Source of the DNA: Chloroflexota bacterium
Lineage (GTDB): Bacteria; Chloroflexota; UBA5177; JANWHV01
Assembly: GCA_025450375.1 (NCBI GenBank)
Contig: JANWHO010000322.1
Coordinates: forward strand, 1-6,898
DNA length: 6,898 bases
Direction: 5' to 3'
In this document: in pieces, positions 1-6,256 of the stretch
How the letters are laid out: each line of letters begins with the position of its first letter
Position numbering within the stretch: position 1 is the first letter of the stretch
Program-made: the position numbers and the translations under genes
Notes under the pieces: model-generated
Seen by the model: only the letters and a program-made list of their open reading frames with translations
The model's database searches: none
What the model was told of the DNA's origin: nothing

Positions 1-288
1 CGTCCGTCCCTGGACGTGGTACATGCCCTGGCCGTGGCGCTTGGCCTCACGTCGGCCGAGCTGTTCGGCGAACCGGTGGCCGTGGCCCTACCGCCCACGA
101 TCCCTCCGGTGCTGGCGGCCCTGGCCGGGGATCTCGGCCTGGACGCGCGGACGACCGAGATGCTGGCTGGTATCCACATAGATGGCCGGCAGCCCCGGAC
201 GCATGACGGCTGGCTGCTGATCATACTGGCCATTCGCCATGCCTGCGTGGCCGACACGGCTGCGTCCCCGGTAGCGGCCAGCGGATAG
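1..288 (+). CDS. XRE-family (Cro/CI-like) transcriptional regulator, C-terminal part, 5' truncated
   Basis: The frame is open from base 1 to a TAG stop at 286-288, so the gene enters from the left and its true start is not visible. A GTG at position 16 is in frame, but it falls inside the conserved fold and is unlikely to be the start. The first visible residues (RPSLDVVHALAVALGLTSAE, then LFGEP) match the end of a helix-turn-helix XRE domain, the usual 'P.l..l..la.aLgvs..eLf' pattern of helices 4-5. A proline/alanine linker and a helical C-terminal segment follow, containing 'MLAGIHIDGRQPRT' and a Trp-Leu-Leu-Ile-Ile helix. I do not recognise a sensor or peptidase motif in it. It would be a cytoplasmic DNA-binding protein with an unknown target. 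It converges on the ABC import operon and is not co-transcribed with it. The XRE call rests on about 25 residues, so a different HTH-containing protein is possible. Confidence 0.6.
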   Translation, partial: RPSLDVVHALAVALGLTSAELFGEPVAVALPPTIPPVLAALAGDLGLDARTTEMLAGIHIDGRQPRTHDGWLLIILAIRHACVADTAASPVAASG

Positions 289-336
289 AGTCACCGCGAC
301 CGGAATCGACGGCGATGCAATCATCATCCTACGCAG

Positions 337-380
337 GCGAGCCAGGGGCGCGGGCCTGGAGACCCGCGCCCCTGGCTCGC
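337..380. terminator. Perfect 18-bp inverted repeat, likely bidirectional terminator hairpin
   Basis: The left arm at 337-354 (GCGAGCCAGGGGCGCGGG) is the exact reverse complement of the right arm at 363-380, separated by an 8-nt loop. It lies 48 nt after the regulator stop and 17 nt beyond the ATPase stop, in the gap between two converging genes, where it can serve both strands. No U-tract follows on either side, so it is not a textbook intrinsic terminator. It may block transcription by stem strength alone, mark a Rho-assisted end, or protect the 3' ends of both mRNAs. Confidence 0.7.
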
Positions 381-397
381 GCACTATGTTCGCCGAC

Positions 398-1465
398 TCA
401 GGCACTCTCCGGCAGCAGCAAGCAGCGATCGACTGGGAAGTGGACCCAGACTCGGGTGGCAGGCGCCCGCTGGGCGGTGAGCACGTTCAGGCTGATCTCG
501 GCCGTCACCTCGACCACATGCCGCCAGCGCCCGCCCAGGTATTCACTGTGCACCACGTTGCCCGCCAGTTGATTGCCCCCCTCACCGGATTCGGGCCCCG
601 CGAAAAGGGCGCCATCCTCGGGGCGCAGGAGGACCATGCCCCGGTCAGCCAGTTGCGGATGCGCGACCCCCCTCAGACACCAGTCCCCATGATGGACCGC
701 CGGCAACCCGTCCTGGCCGACCCGTACGTCGCCCGCCACGAAGTTGGCCGCCCCCAAAAAGCCCGCGATGAAGGCGCTTGACGGCCGCGCGTACAGATCC
801 TCAGGGGTGCCGATCTGCGCCACGCGCCCGTCGCGCATGACCACGATCGTGTCGGACATCGCCAATGCCTCGATGCGGTCGTGCGTGACGTAGATAGTCG
901 TTATGCCCTGTGCTTTCAGCAGGCGCACCATCTCGATGCGCATCTCCTCGCGCAGGGCCGCGTCCAGGTTGGAGAGCGGCTCGTCGAGCAGCAGCAGACG
1001 TGGCCGTGACGCCAGCGCCCTTGCGATGGCGACGCGCTGTTGCTGCCCGCCCGAGAGTTGATCGGGATAGCGATGGTCCAGGCCATCGAGGTGTACCAGG
1101 GCCAGCATCTCGGACACGCGGGCGGCGGTTGCCTGGTGTGAGAGGCGGCGCAGCCGCAACCCGAAAGAAATGTTCTGGGCCACGGTCATGTGCGGCCAGA
1201 GGGCATAGTCCTGGAATACCATACCGATATCGCGGTTTTCCGCCGCCACGTCGTGGCGTTTGTCGAAGACGACATTGCCATGGATCGCGATGGTGCCGGC
1301 GTCGGGTCGTTCCAGTCCGGCCAACATGCGCAACACGGTCGTCTTCCCGCTCCCCGAGGGGCCAAGCAGGGCCATCAATTGCCCATCGGCCAGCGAGAAA
1401 CTGACGTCCGAGACGGCCAGGGTTGTGCCGAACCGCTTGACCAGGTTAGAAACTTCGACGGGCAT
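398..1465 (-). CDS. ABC transporter ATP-binding protein, Fe(III)/spermidine-putrescine/AEP (FbpC/PotA-like) class
   Basis: This cytoplasmic ATPase powers the importer encoded by the two genes upstream of it. All ABC motifs are present in the 355-aa product: Walker A GPSGSGKT (35-42), Q-loop in VFQDYALWPHMTV (Gln85), signature LSGGQQQRVAIARA (137-150), Walker B LLLLDEP (157-163), D-loop SNLD (165-168) and switch His195 in VTHD. After residue 240 comes a TOBE-type C-terminal domain (about 240-350), as in FbpC, PotA and UgpC. Overall length is normal for the class. The frame is open further upstream to 1549, but the ATG at 1465 is chosen because it begins the conserved 'MPVEVSNLVKRFG' strand and has a strong Shine-Dalgarno. 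The start lies 20 nt inside the permease gene, indicating an operon and translational coupling. The usual THDQ.EA after the H-loop reads THDRIEA here, a mild oddity. The ATPase alone does not define the substrate. Confidence 0.93.
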   Translation of the reverse strand: MPVEVSNLVKRFGTTLAVSDVSFSLADGQLMALLGPSGSGKTTVLRMLAGLERPDAGTIAIHGNVVFDKRHDVAAENRDIGMVFQDYALWPHMTVAQNISFGLRLRRLSHQATAARVSEMLALVHLDGLDHRYPDQLSGGQQQRVAIARALASRPRLLLLDEPLSNLDAALREEMRIEMVRLLKAQGITTIYVTHDRIEALAMSDTIVVMRDGRVAQIGTPEDLYARPSSAFIAGFLGAANFVAGDVRVGQDGLPAVHHGDWCLRGVAHPQLADRGMVLLRPEDGALFAGPESGEGGNQLAGNVVHSEYLGGRWRHVVEVTAEISLNVLTAQRAPATRVWVHFPVDRCLLLPESA

Positions 1466-3269
1466 GTGCCCTCCCTCCCCGCGCGCGCAAGGCACGCGTG
1501 GCGCCGGCAATAAGCAGGGCGGCCAGGGCCACGAGCGCAATCGCCACAATGGTCATAGCCGTGCCGGGCCCCTGCCGATAGTGACTGTATTGGTTAATGA
1601 TCTGCACCGATAAGGGCGGCTCGCCCGCTGGTTGCAGCAACTCCGAGGCCGGCAACTCGAAGAGTGTCCCCGTGAAGTTGAGCATCCAGGTAGAGAGCAA
1701 GGCCGTGGCGACCACCGGCAGGACAATATGGCGGAAGAGTTGGGCCGTGGTCGCGCCGGCCATCCGTCCCGCTTCGAGCAGATGGTCGCCCACCTGCGCC
1801 AGGGCTCCGCCCGCCAGACGGGCGCTGAAGGGGAGCGCCTCGGCGACGTAGGCTACCAGCAAGAGTCCCAGGGTGCCGTACGGGGTACCGCCGAAAACGT
1901 TCTGCATCCAGGGCTGGTTCCAGGCGAAAATGTAGCCAACCGCCAGCACGATCCCAGGGATGGCCAGGGTCACCACGGTCAGCAGCCGGAGGAACGCCCG
2001 TCCCGGCACGCGGGTACGCTCGACTACGAAGGCGACCGCCGCGCCGAGTAAGGCCGCGAGCGTCGCGGCTCCCACCGCGAGCATCGCGCTGCGCTCGATC
2101 GCCGGCAGGGCTTCCCCGCCCGCGTCCAGCGCGGCCTGATAGTTTGCCAGGGTAAAATTGCTCGCCACCAGGCCGTCACCCAGATTCCGCATGAACGACA
2201 TCGCCAGGGTGGCCGCCAGGGGAAGCAGCAGGGCCGCGACAAAGAGCAGGCTCATGAGCAGGGTCAATGGGAGGCGCCAGGCGCGCAACGGCAAGCGGCG
2301 CGATGGCCGTGTCCGCCCCGTGATCACCTGGTACGACCGGGCGCGGAGCAGACGCGACTGGAGCATCAGGGCGACCGCGATGGCCGCGATGAGGATGAGG
2401 GCCAGGGCAGCGGTGAGCGCGAAATCGACCGGGGCATTGTTCATGGCGGCGTAGAGCTCGTAGGTCACCAGATTAAAGCCGGCCTGCTGGGCGATCGTGG
2501 CCGCCGTCCCGTAGTCGGAGATCGCCTCGGCGAAAATGATCAGGCCGCCGGCAAAGAGGGCCGGCGCCAACAGCGGCCCATTGATGCGCAGCCAACAGCG
2601 GAGCGGCGAGGCTCCCACCATCCGCGCGGCATCCTCGTATTCCGAGCCCAGGCCGCGCAAGGCGGCGCTGACCGCGATATAGGAGAACGGGAACAGACGG
2701 AGGGTGAGGATCGCGGCCAGGCCCACCGACGAGAAGATCGTGTTGACGACCACATCGGGCAGCGGGGCAATCGTGTTGTCGATGAAGCCCCCACGGGAAA
2801 AGAGCAATTCCCAGGCCAGGGCCACCAGATAGCTGGGAGTAAACAGGGTAATCCACACGAGCCCGTCGAAGATGCGTCGCCCGGGGAGGTCGGTATTGCG
2901 GACGAGGATGGCGACCACGGCCCCAACCAGCGTGCCGAGCACCGCCACGGCCACCCCCAGCCAGGCCGTATTCAGCATCGACCCATAGACCTCGGGCGTG
3001 GAAAAGACCCGTGAGAACGACGACACCGAGGGAGCCAGGCTGGCCGGGACGGAAAAGACGTCCGGGAGCACGCTCTGAATCAGGATGGTGATCAGCGGGT
3101 AGAGGACGAGTACCAGCAGCGAGAGGGTCGCCACCGCCGCGAAGGCCAGGCTAAAGGCACGGCGACGGAAGCGGGCGGGAACCGAAGTCCCGCCCGCTGT
3201 TGCCTCGAGCGCCGGTCGCGGCGCCTGCAGCACCCCATCGCCGCCGACGTCGAGGCGCGTCGCGGTCAT
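1446..3269 (-). CDS. ABC transporter permease, two fused membrane domains (FbpB/SfuB-type iron permease)
   Basis: The 607-aa inner-membrane protein forms the whole translocation pore of the importer. It carries two MetI-like (BPD_transp_1) halves in one chain, about residues 95-310 and 390-595. Each half has the cytoplasmic EAA loop that docks on the ATPase: EYEDAARMVGASPLRCWLRI (210-229) and HLLEAGRMAGATTAQLFRHI (496-515). About twelve hydrophobic segments are visible, six per half, near residues 41-65, 101-123, 136-157, 177-205, 235-255, 282-305, 333-357, 395-417, 428-450, 465-485, 515-535 and 570-590. This fused layout is typical of ferric-iron FbpB/SfuB permeases and of PhnU2-type aminoethylphosphonate permeases. 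The ATG at 3269 is 1 nt after the stop of the binding-protein gene (TAA-T-ATG) and has no clear Shine-Dalgarno, so translation is probably coupled to the upstream gene. The 3' end overlaps the ATPase start by 20 nt. The transporter role is secure; the substrate is inferred. Confidence 0.93.
   Translation of the reverse strand: MTATRLDVGGDGVLQAPRPALEATAGGTSVPARFRRRAFSLAFAAVATLSLLVLVLYPLITILIQSVLPDVFSVPASLAPSVSSFSRVFSTPEVYGSMLNTAWLGVAVAVLGTLVGAVVAILVRNTDLPGRRIFDGLVWITLFTPSYLVALAWELLFSRGGFIDNTIAPLPDVVVNTIFSSVGLAAILTLRLFPFSYIAVSAALRGLGSEYEDAARMVGASPLRCWLRINGPLLAPALFAGGLIIFAEAISDYGTAATIAQQAGFNLVTYELYAAMNNAPVDFALTAALALILIAAIAVALMLQSRLLRARSYQVITGRTRPSRRLPLRAWRLPLTLLMSLLFVAALLLPLAATLAMSFMRNLGDGLVASNFTLANYQAALDAGGEALPAIERSAMLAVGAATLAALLGAAVAFVVERTRVPGRAFLRLLTVVTLAIPGIVLAVGYIFAWNQPWMQNVFGGTPYGTLGLLLVAYVAEALPFSARLAGGALAQVGDHLLEAGRMAGATTAQLFRHIVLPVVATALLSTWMLNFTGTLFELPASELLQPAGEPPLSVQIINQYSHYRQGPGTAMTIVAIALVALAALLIAGATRALRARGGRAHARRSF
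1469..1480 (-). promoter_or_regulatory. Ribosome binding site of the ATPase gene
   Basis: Reading the minus strand, GGGGAGGGAGGG precedes the ATG at 1465 by 3 nt, with a purine core available at 7 nt. It lies inside the 3' end of the permease gene. It decides the ATPase start against the longer in-frame reading, whose extra 28 residues are unlike the family. Confidence 0.7.
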
Positions 3270-3270
3270 A

Positions 3271-4323
3271 TTATTGCACGATAGAGTTGTGGTACCACAA
3301 CTTGATCGCGTTTTCGTTGGCCGCCGCCCATTTATAGTCGAGCCGTTGCCACTTAATACCGGAGACCTGCCGGCCGGGTAGGGCGCTGATCCCCGTGATC
3401 ACGGGGACCACGTTGGCATCGGGATCGTTGGGATCGTGAATCATCACGTTCTGACCGGCCCGCGAGAGGACATAATTGACAAATGCCTCGGCGGCCGCCA
3501 GATGCTTCGATTTGGCGTCGATCGCCACGACGCCCGGGAGGAGGGTCACGCCGCTGGACGGATAGACGATGCCCAGGGGAGCGCCCGTCGCCTTGGCGCC
3601 GTAGTAGCCGGAGTCCTGCGCAAAGCCCACCAGGCGGGCGCCAGTCTGGACCGCGTTCATCACCGAGTCACTGGTCTGGAAGACTTTCATCCCGTTGCCC
3701 TTGAGGGCCTTGAAAAAGGACTCGCCCTGGGCTATGCCGCCCTTCCGCTGCAGCATGCCCGCGATCAAGGAAAAGGCAGGGCCGGAGTACGCCGGATTGA
3801 TGGCGGCCACCTGGTTCTTGAATTGGGGCTTGAGGAGGTCATTCCAGTCTTTTGGCGCCTGGGCCGGGCTCAGCTTCTTGGTATTGTAGACGAGCGCCCC
3901 GGCCGCCGTGACGGCCGTGGGATAGAAGGCATGGTCCGAGGGGATGAGTGAGCGGCCCAGCGCGTTGTAGTTCTTGATATTCGCCGGCGTCCAGCGGAGA
4001 AGCTGCCCTTGCCCATTGAGTCCCTGCATGGCCGCGTCGCCGTCGAACCACACCACGTCCCACTGAGGATTGTTCCGTTCGGCCGCGATCTTGGCCAGAA
4101 GGTTGCCGGTGGCGTCGTCAGTGAGCTTCACCTGGATCCCAGTCAGCTTCTGAAACGCCTTGGCCATGGTGCTGTCGTAGCCCTGGGCCGAATACAAGGT
4201 GAGAGTGCCGCCGCTTGCCAACGGTTCCTGAACGGTTGCCGCCCTCGCCGGTACGAACGCGCCCGCGAGCAGAACCGCGGTCGCAACGACGCTACCCATG
4301 TACCGAATATGCTTGGCGCCCAT
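3271..4323 (-). CDS. ABC transporter solute-binding protein, Fe(III)-binding FbpA-like
   Basis: First gene of the import operon, 350 aa. It would capture substrate outside the inner membrane and deliver it to the fused permease. Residues 1-28 form a signal peptide: basic start, hydrophobic core SVVATAVLLAGAFV, and an Ala-Arg-Ala cleavage motif after residue 28. There is no lipobox Cys. The mature protein resembles FbpA: 'LTLYSAQGYD' (41-50) matches the first strand, 'WDVVWFDGD' (88-96) the first-lobe ligand strand, 'ALVYNTKKLSP' (143-153) a conserved strand, and Tyr240-Tyr241 the iron-binding tyrosine pair. By eye, the FbpA His at the N-terminal ligand site is Gly48 with Tyr49 beside it, and the FbpA Glu ligand is Asp94. 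The start at 4323 has GGGAGG 5 nt upstream (4329-4334). A second ATG nine codons in (4299) would leave a shorter but usable signal peptide. 2-Aminoethylphosphonate or another small anion remains possible. Confidence 0.85.
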   Translation of the reverse strand: MGAKHIRYMGSVVATAVLLAGAFVPARAATVQEPLASGGTLTLYSAQGYDSTMAKAFQKLTGIQVKLTDDATGNLLAKIAAERNNPQWDVVWFDGDAAMQGLNGQGQLLRWTPANIKNYNALGRSLIPSDHAFYPTAVTAAGALVYNTKKLSPAQAPKDWNDLLKPQFKNQVAAINPAYSGPAFSLIAGMLQRKGGIAQGESFFKALKGNGMKVFQTSDSVMNAVQTGARLVGFAQDSGYYGAKATGAPLGIVYPSSGVTLLPGVVAIDAKSKHLAAAEAFVNYVLSRAGQNVMIHDPNDPDANVVPVITGISALPGRQVSGIKWQRLDYKWAAANENAIKLWYHNSIVQ

Positions 4324-4348
4324 AGCCGCCTCCCTCTTCCCGCGAGCA

Positions 4349-4368
4349 AATTATCTCAATTAATAGTT
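4349..4368. promoter_or_regulatory. AT-rich imperfect dyad in leader of the ABC import operon, candidate operator
   Basis: An AT-rich 20-nt island in otherwise GC-rich DNA has imperfect twofold symmetry (AA.TAT, 8 nt, ATA.TT), 26 nt upstream of the binding-protein ATG. Composition and position would suit a Fur- or DtxR-type iron regulator site, but it does not match either consensus well. On the minus strand it also overlaps TTGTCA (4370-4375) and GATAAT (4350-4355) with a 14-nt spacer, too short for a good promoter. It may simply be an AT-rich leader. Confidence 0.25.
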
Positions 4369-4412
4369 GTGACAATGTAGCAGGTGTACGTTCCGCTCGC
4401 TGGGTTCAGCCT

Positions 4413-4441
4413 ATGGTAGTCCTGTTGTGCCGCGCTGTCAA
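4413..4441 (-). promoter_or_regulatory. Predicted sigma-70-type promoter of the ABC import operon
   Basis: Reading the minus strand, a perfect -35 TTGACA (4441-4436) is followed after exactly 17 nt by TACCAT (4418-4413), a 4/6 match to the -10 box. Transcription would start near 4406, giving a leader of about 80 nt that contains the AT-rich dyad. It lies in the only non-coding gap before the binding-protein gene. Confidence 0.45.
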
Positions 4442-4493
4442 TACCTTCTTAGTGCGATGTGGCGTGTGGCGTTCCGGTATTCGCCGCGGCGGT

Positions 4494-5129
4494 TCATGAC
4501 CGTTTGATCACGATATCGAGCAGTAGATCGGCCGCTCGGTCCCCGCAATCGGCCGAGTTCCCGAGGTGACGATAAACTTCGCGCAGCTTGATGATGTACT
4601 TGATGTCGTCGGACTCCAGCAGGTCCACGACCGCATCGTGGTAGAGATCGCCCATGCGATTCTCCAGCCTCTTGGCGCGCACCGCGTGTTCGCTCGCGAT
4701 CGATGGGTGGCTGATCATCCGCGCCACCGCGGTCTCCAGCTCCGCCGACAACTCCTGGAGTAGCGCTACCATGCGGCCCAGGTAAGCATTGGGCGCCAAT
4801 TTGTAGGCAGCCATCTCCTTGATCGTCCGATACCCATGATCCAGGAGGTCGTCCATGACCCGCGAGAGCGCATAGAGATCCTCGCGGTCAATCGGGGTGA
4901 CGAAGGTGCCGTTCAACTCTTCGATCAGTGTGCGTCTGGTCGCGTCGCCCTCGCGCTCGACCGCTCGGAGCGTGTCGATAAGCAGCGGATCGCCGCTCTC
5001 CATGAACTCAGCCAGCACGGCCAGTCCCTCATGGACTAACTTTGCCTGCTTGACCAGGTACCCCATGAAGTTCTTGTCACGCGGCAGCAGAATGTGACGA
5101 AGTGGGCGTCGGCGCGGAGCAACAAACAT
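4494..5129 (-). CDS. DUF47 family (PhoU-like) Pit accessory protein
   Basis: This 211-aa, largely helical cytoplasmic protein belongs to the DUF47 / PhoU_div family, which is commonly encoded beside PiT phosphate carriers and is thought to modulate them. Diagnostic segments are the N-terminal 'LLPRDKNFMGYLVKQAKLV' (14-32), the metal-binding-type core 'TFVTPIDREDLYALSRVMDD' (74-93) followed by LLDH, and the C-terminal 'LREVYRHLGNSADCGDRAAD' (182-201) with the family's helix of spaced acidic and polar residues. Length is normal. The ATG at 5129 lies 4 nt after the pit stop and has only a weak Shine-Dalgarno, suggesting coupled translation from a pit-DUF47 mRNA. An ATG at codon 22 would cut off the conserved LLPRDKNF and is rejected. 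No terminator is visible after it. DUF47 identity is strong; its molecular role is not established by sequence. Confidence 0.9.
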   Translation of the reverse strand: MFVAPRRRPLRHILLPRDKNFMGYLVKQAKLVHEGLAVLAEFMESGDPLLIDTLRAVEREGDATRRTLIEELNGTFVTPIDREDLYALSRVMDDLLDHGYRTIKEMAAYKLAPNAYLGRMVALLQELSAELETAVARMISHPSIASEHAVRAKRLENRMGDLYHDAVVDLLESDDIKYIIKLREVYRHLGNSADCGDRAADLLLDIVIKRS

Positions 5130-5133
5130 AGAA

Positions 5134-6129
5134 CTAGCCCACGCCCAGGGGTCGGGCCAGCCAGGCCAGCAATGCGCCGAGAATCGTCGCGCAGGGCAGG
5201 GTCATGATCCAGGCGGCCAGGAGCTGGCGGACCAAGGCCCACCGCACCCGCGACAAGCCTGGCACGCTGCCCGCCCCCAGGATGCCCGACGTGAGAACCT
5301 GCGTCGTGGTGAGCGGGGTGCCGATCTCCACGCCAGTCAGGATCACGCTCATCGTGGCCACTTGCGCGGCCAGCGCCCCCGTGGGACGCAGCCGCACTGC
5401 CTTGAAGCCGACCGCGCGCGCGATCCGCCAGCCTCCGGTCGCCATGCCGAGGGAGAGGCTGAGCGCGCTGAGGACAACGCTCCACAGCGGCACGGTAAAG
5501 TGGGCCGTATAGCCCAGGGCCAGCATGCCCATCGCGATAATCCCCATGGTCTTTTGCGCGTCATTGGCGCCGTGCGCCATGATCATCACGGCGGAGGTGA
5601 CAAACTGCGTGCGGCGAAAGGCAGTCTCGATCCGCGGCGCGGCGCCGCGCGCGCAGGCGTAGATCAGCCGGGCCACCCCTTGAGCGAGCAGGAAGCCAGC
5701 CGGAGGAGCGATAAACAAGAGCAATAGCACGCGGGCCACTCCACCCCATTCGACGTAGCCGGGGCCGAAGCTGATCATGACGGCGCCCACGAGACCGCCC
5801 AGGAGCGCGTGCGACATGCTGCCAGGCAAGGCAAAGGTAATCGTGATCAGAGTCCACAGGGTCGCGGCCGTCGCCGCGCAGACGATGACCGATGGGGTAA
5901 TGGCCGGCTGCGCAATCAGGCCCTTGCCGATCGTCGCCGCTACCGCGGTGCCAAAGATGAGCGGTCCCAGCATCTCCATCAGGACGATCAGCAGTAATCC
6001 GTGGAGCGGCCGCATGGCGCGGGCGCCCAGCATGGAGGCCATCATATTGCCCGCGTCGTTGATGCCGGAGAGAAAGCTGAAGGTCGACGCGATGGCCAGT
6101 AAGGCGGCTAACCAGGCTACGGATGACAT
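5134..6129 (-). CDS. pit: PiT-family inorganic phosphate transporter
   Basis: This inner-membrane carrier (331 aa from this start) imports phosphate, probably as an H+- or metal-phosphate-coupled symporter. Both PiT signature repeats are present: GINDAGNMMAS (22-32) and AHGANDAQKTMGII (185-198). Each is followed later by a half-helix motif, PGSMSHALLGGLVGA (102-116) and GTPLTTTQVLTSGILGAG (270-287). These are the inverted-repeat substrate-site elements of the family. The chain is strongly hydrophobic with about ten membrane segments and a basic central loop near residues 160-176. The first repeat reads NDAGN rather than the usual ND.AN, and the last reads TTTQ rather than STTH. The ATG at 6129 is preferred because GAGAGGGG lies about 10 nt upstream and the product starts at the first helix. 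An in-frame ATG at 6153 would add eight charged residues and has no ribosome site. It precedes the DUF47 gene by 4 nt. Confidence 0.92.
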   Translation of the reverse strand: MSSVAWLAALLAIASTFSFLSGINDAGNMMASMLGARAMRPLHGLLLIVLMEMLGPLIFGTAVAATIGKGLIAQPAITPSVIVCAATAATLWTLITITFALPGSMSHALLGGLVGAVMISFGPGYVEWGGVARVLLLLFIAPPAGFLLAQGVARLIYACARGAAPRIETAFRRTQFVTSAVMIMAHGANDAQKTMGIIAMGMLALGYTAHFTVPLWSVVLSALSLSLGMATGGWRIARAVGFKAVRLRPTGALAAQVATMSVILTGVEIGTPLTTTQVLTSGILGAGSVPGLSRVRWALVRQLLAAWIMTLPCATILGALLAWLARPLGVG

Positions 6130-6184
6130 AGGCGCGCGGCCCCTCTCCCTCATCGAGTCGCCAAGAGCGCAAACGAACCTCCCT

Positions 6185-6213
6185 ACTATAGCACAAAATT
6201 AACCATGAGTAAA
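6185..6213 (-). promoter_or_regulatory. Predicted promoter of the pit-DUF47 operon
   Basis: Reading the minus strand, TTTACT (6213-6208, 4/6 to the -35 consensus) is followed after 17 nt by TATAGT (6190-6185, 5/6 to the -10 box). Transcription would start near 6178, about 50 nt before the preferred pit start. The element lies in an AT-rich gap after the Ldh2-type gene, so the phosphate genes probably have their own promoter. Confidence 0.5.
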
Positions 6214-6223
6214 TAAATATGAA
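6197..6223 (-). promoter_or_regulatory. Candidate PHO-box-like direct repeats upstream of pit
   Basis: Reading the minus strand, three hexamers of the form TT...: TTCATA (6223-6218), TTACTC (6212-6207) and TTAATT (6202-6197) begin 11 and 10 nt apart. They cover the predicted -35 region. The roughly 11-nt periodicity and TT-rich repeats are like PhoB/PhoP response-regulator sites, and position before a phosphate carrier makes sense. Individual repeats match any consensus poorly, and AT-rich DNA yields such patterns by chance. Confidence 0.22.
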
Positions 6224-6256
6224 GTGCAGTAAATACTCCTGGGAAATGCTGAGGTT

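Noticed and set aside
88..405. 105-aa open frame on - strand across the left gap
   Set aside because: Antisense to the regulator fragment and runs straight through the perfect hairpin; no ribosome site or family resemblance.
910..1404. 164-aa open frame on + strand
   Set aside because: Antisense to the ATPase core containing all ABC motifs; extremely Arg/Pro/Ala-rich composition typical of shadow frames.
1466..1549. Longer N-terminus for the ATPase (28 extra residues)
   Set aside because: The extra part lies in the permease coding region, is Trp/Pro/Arg-rich, is absent from the family, and the downstream ATG has a strong ribosome site.
3436..3951. 171-aa open frame on + strand
   Set aside because: Fully antisense to the well-supported binding-protein gene; the product is rich in Arg, Gly and His with no domain. 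It is a by-product of GC-rich codon usage.
4459..4472. Tandem 7-mer GTGGCGT x2
   Set aside because: Only two copies in a GC-rich gap; no surrounding structure supports an operator.
4482..4491. Palindrome CGCCGCGGCG just after the DUF47 stop
   Set aside because: It has no loop and no U-tract, so it cannot form a useful terminator stem; such palindromes are common by chance in GC-rich DNA.
6130..6153. Upstream ATG for pit adding eight residues
   Set aside because: No Shine-Dalgarno before it, and the added charged stretch precedes the family's normal first helix. It cannot be fully excluded.
5561..6196. 211-aa open frame on - strand, overlapping the N-terminal half of pit
   Set aside because: Same strand, different frame from pit. 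Pit has clear signature motifs, while this product is Arg/His-rich and matches no family.
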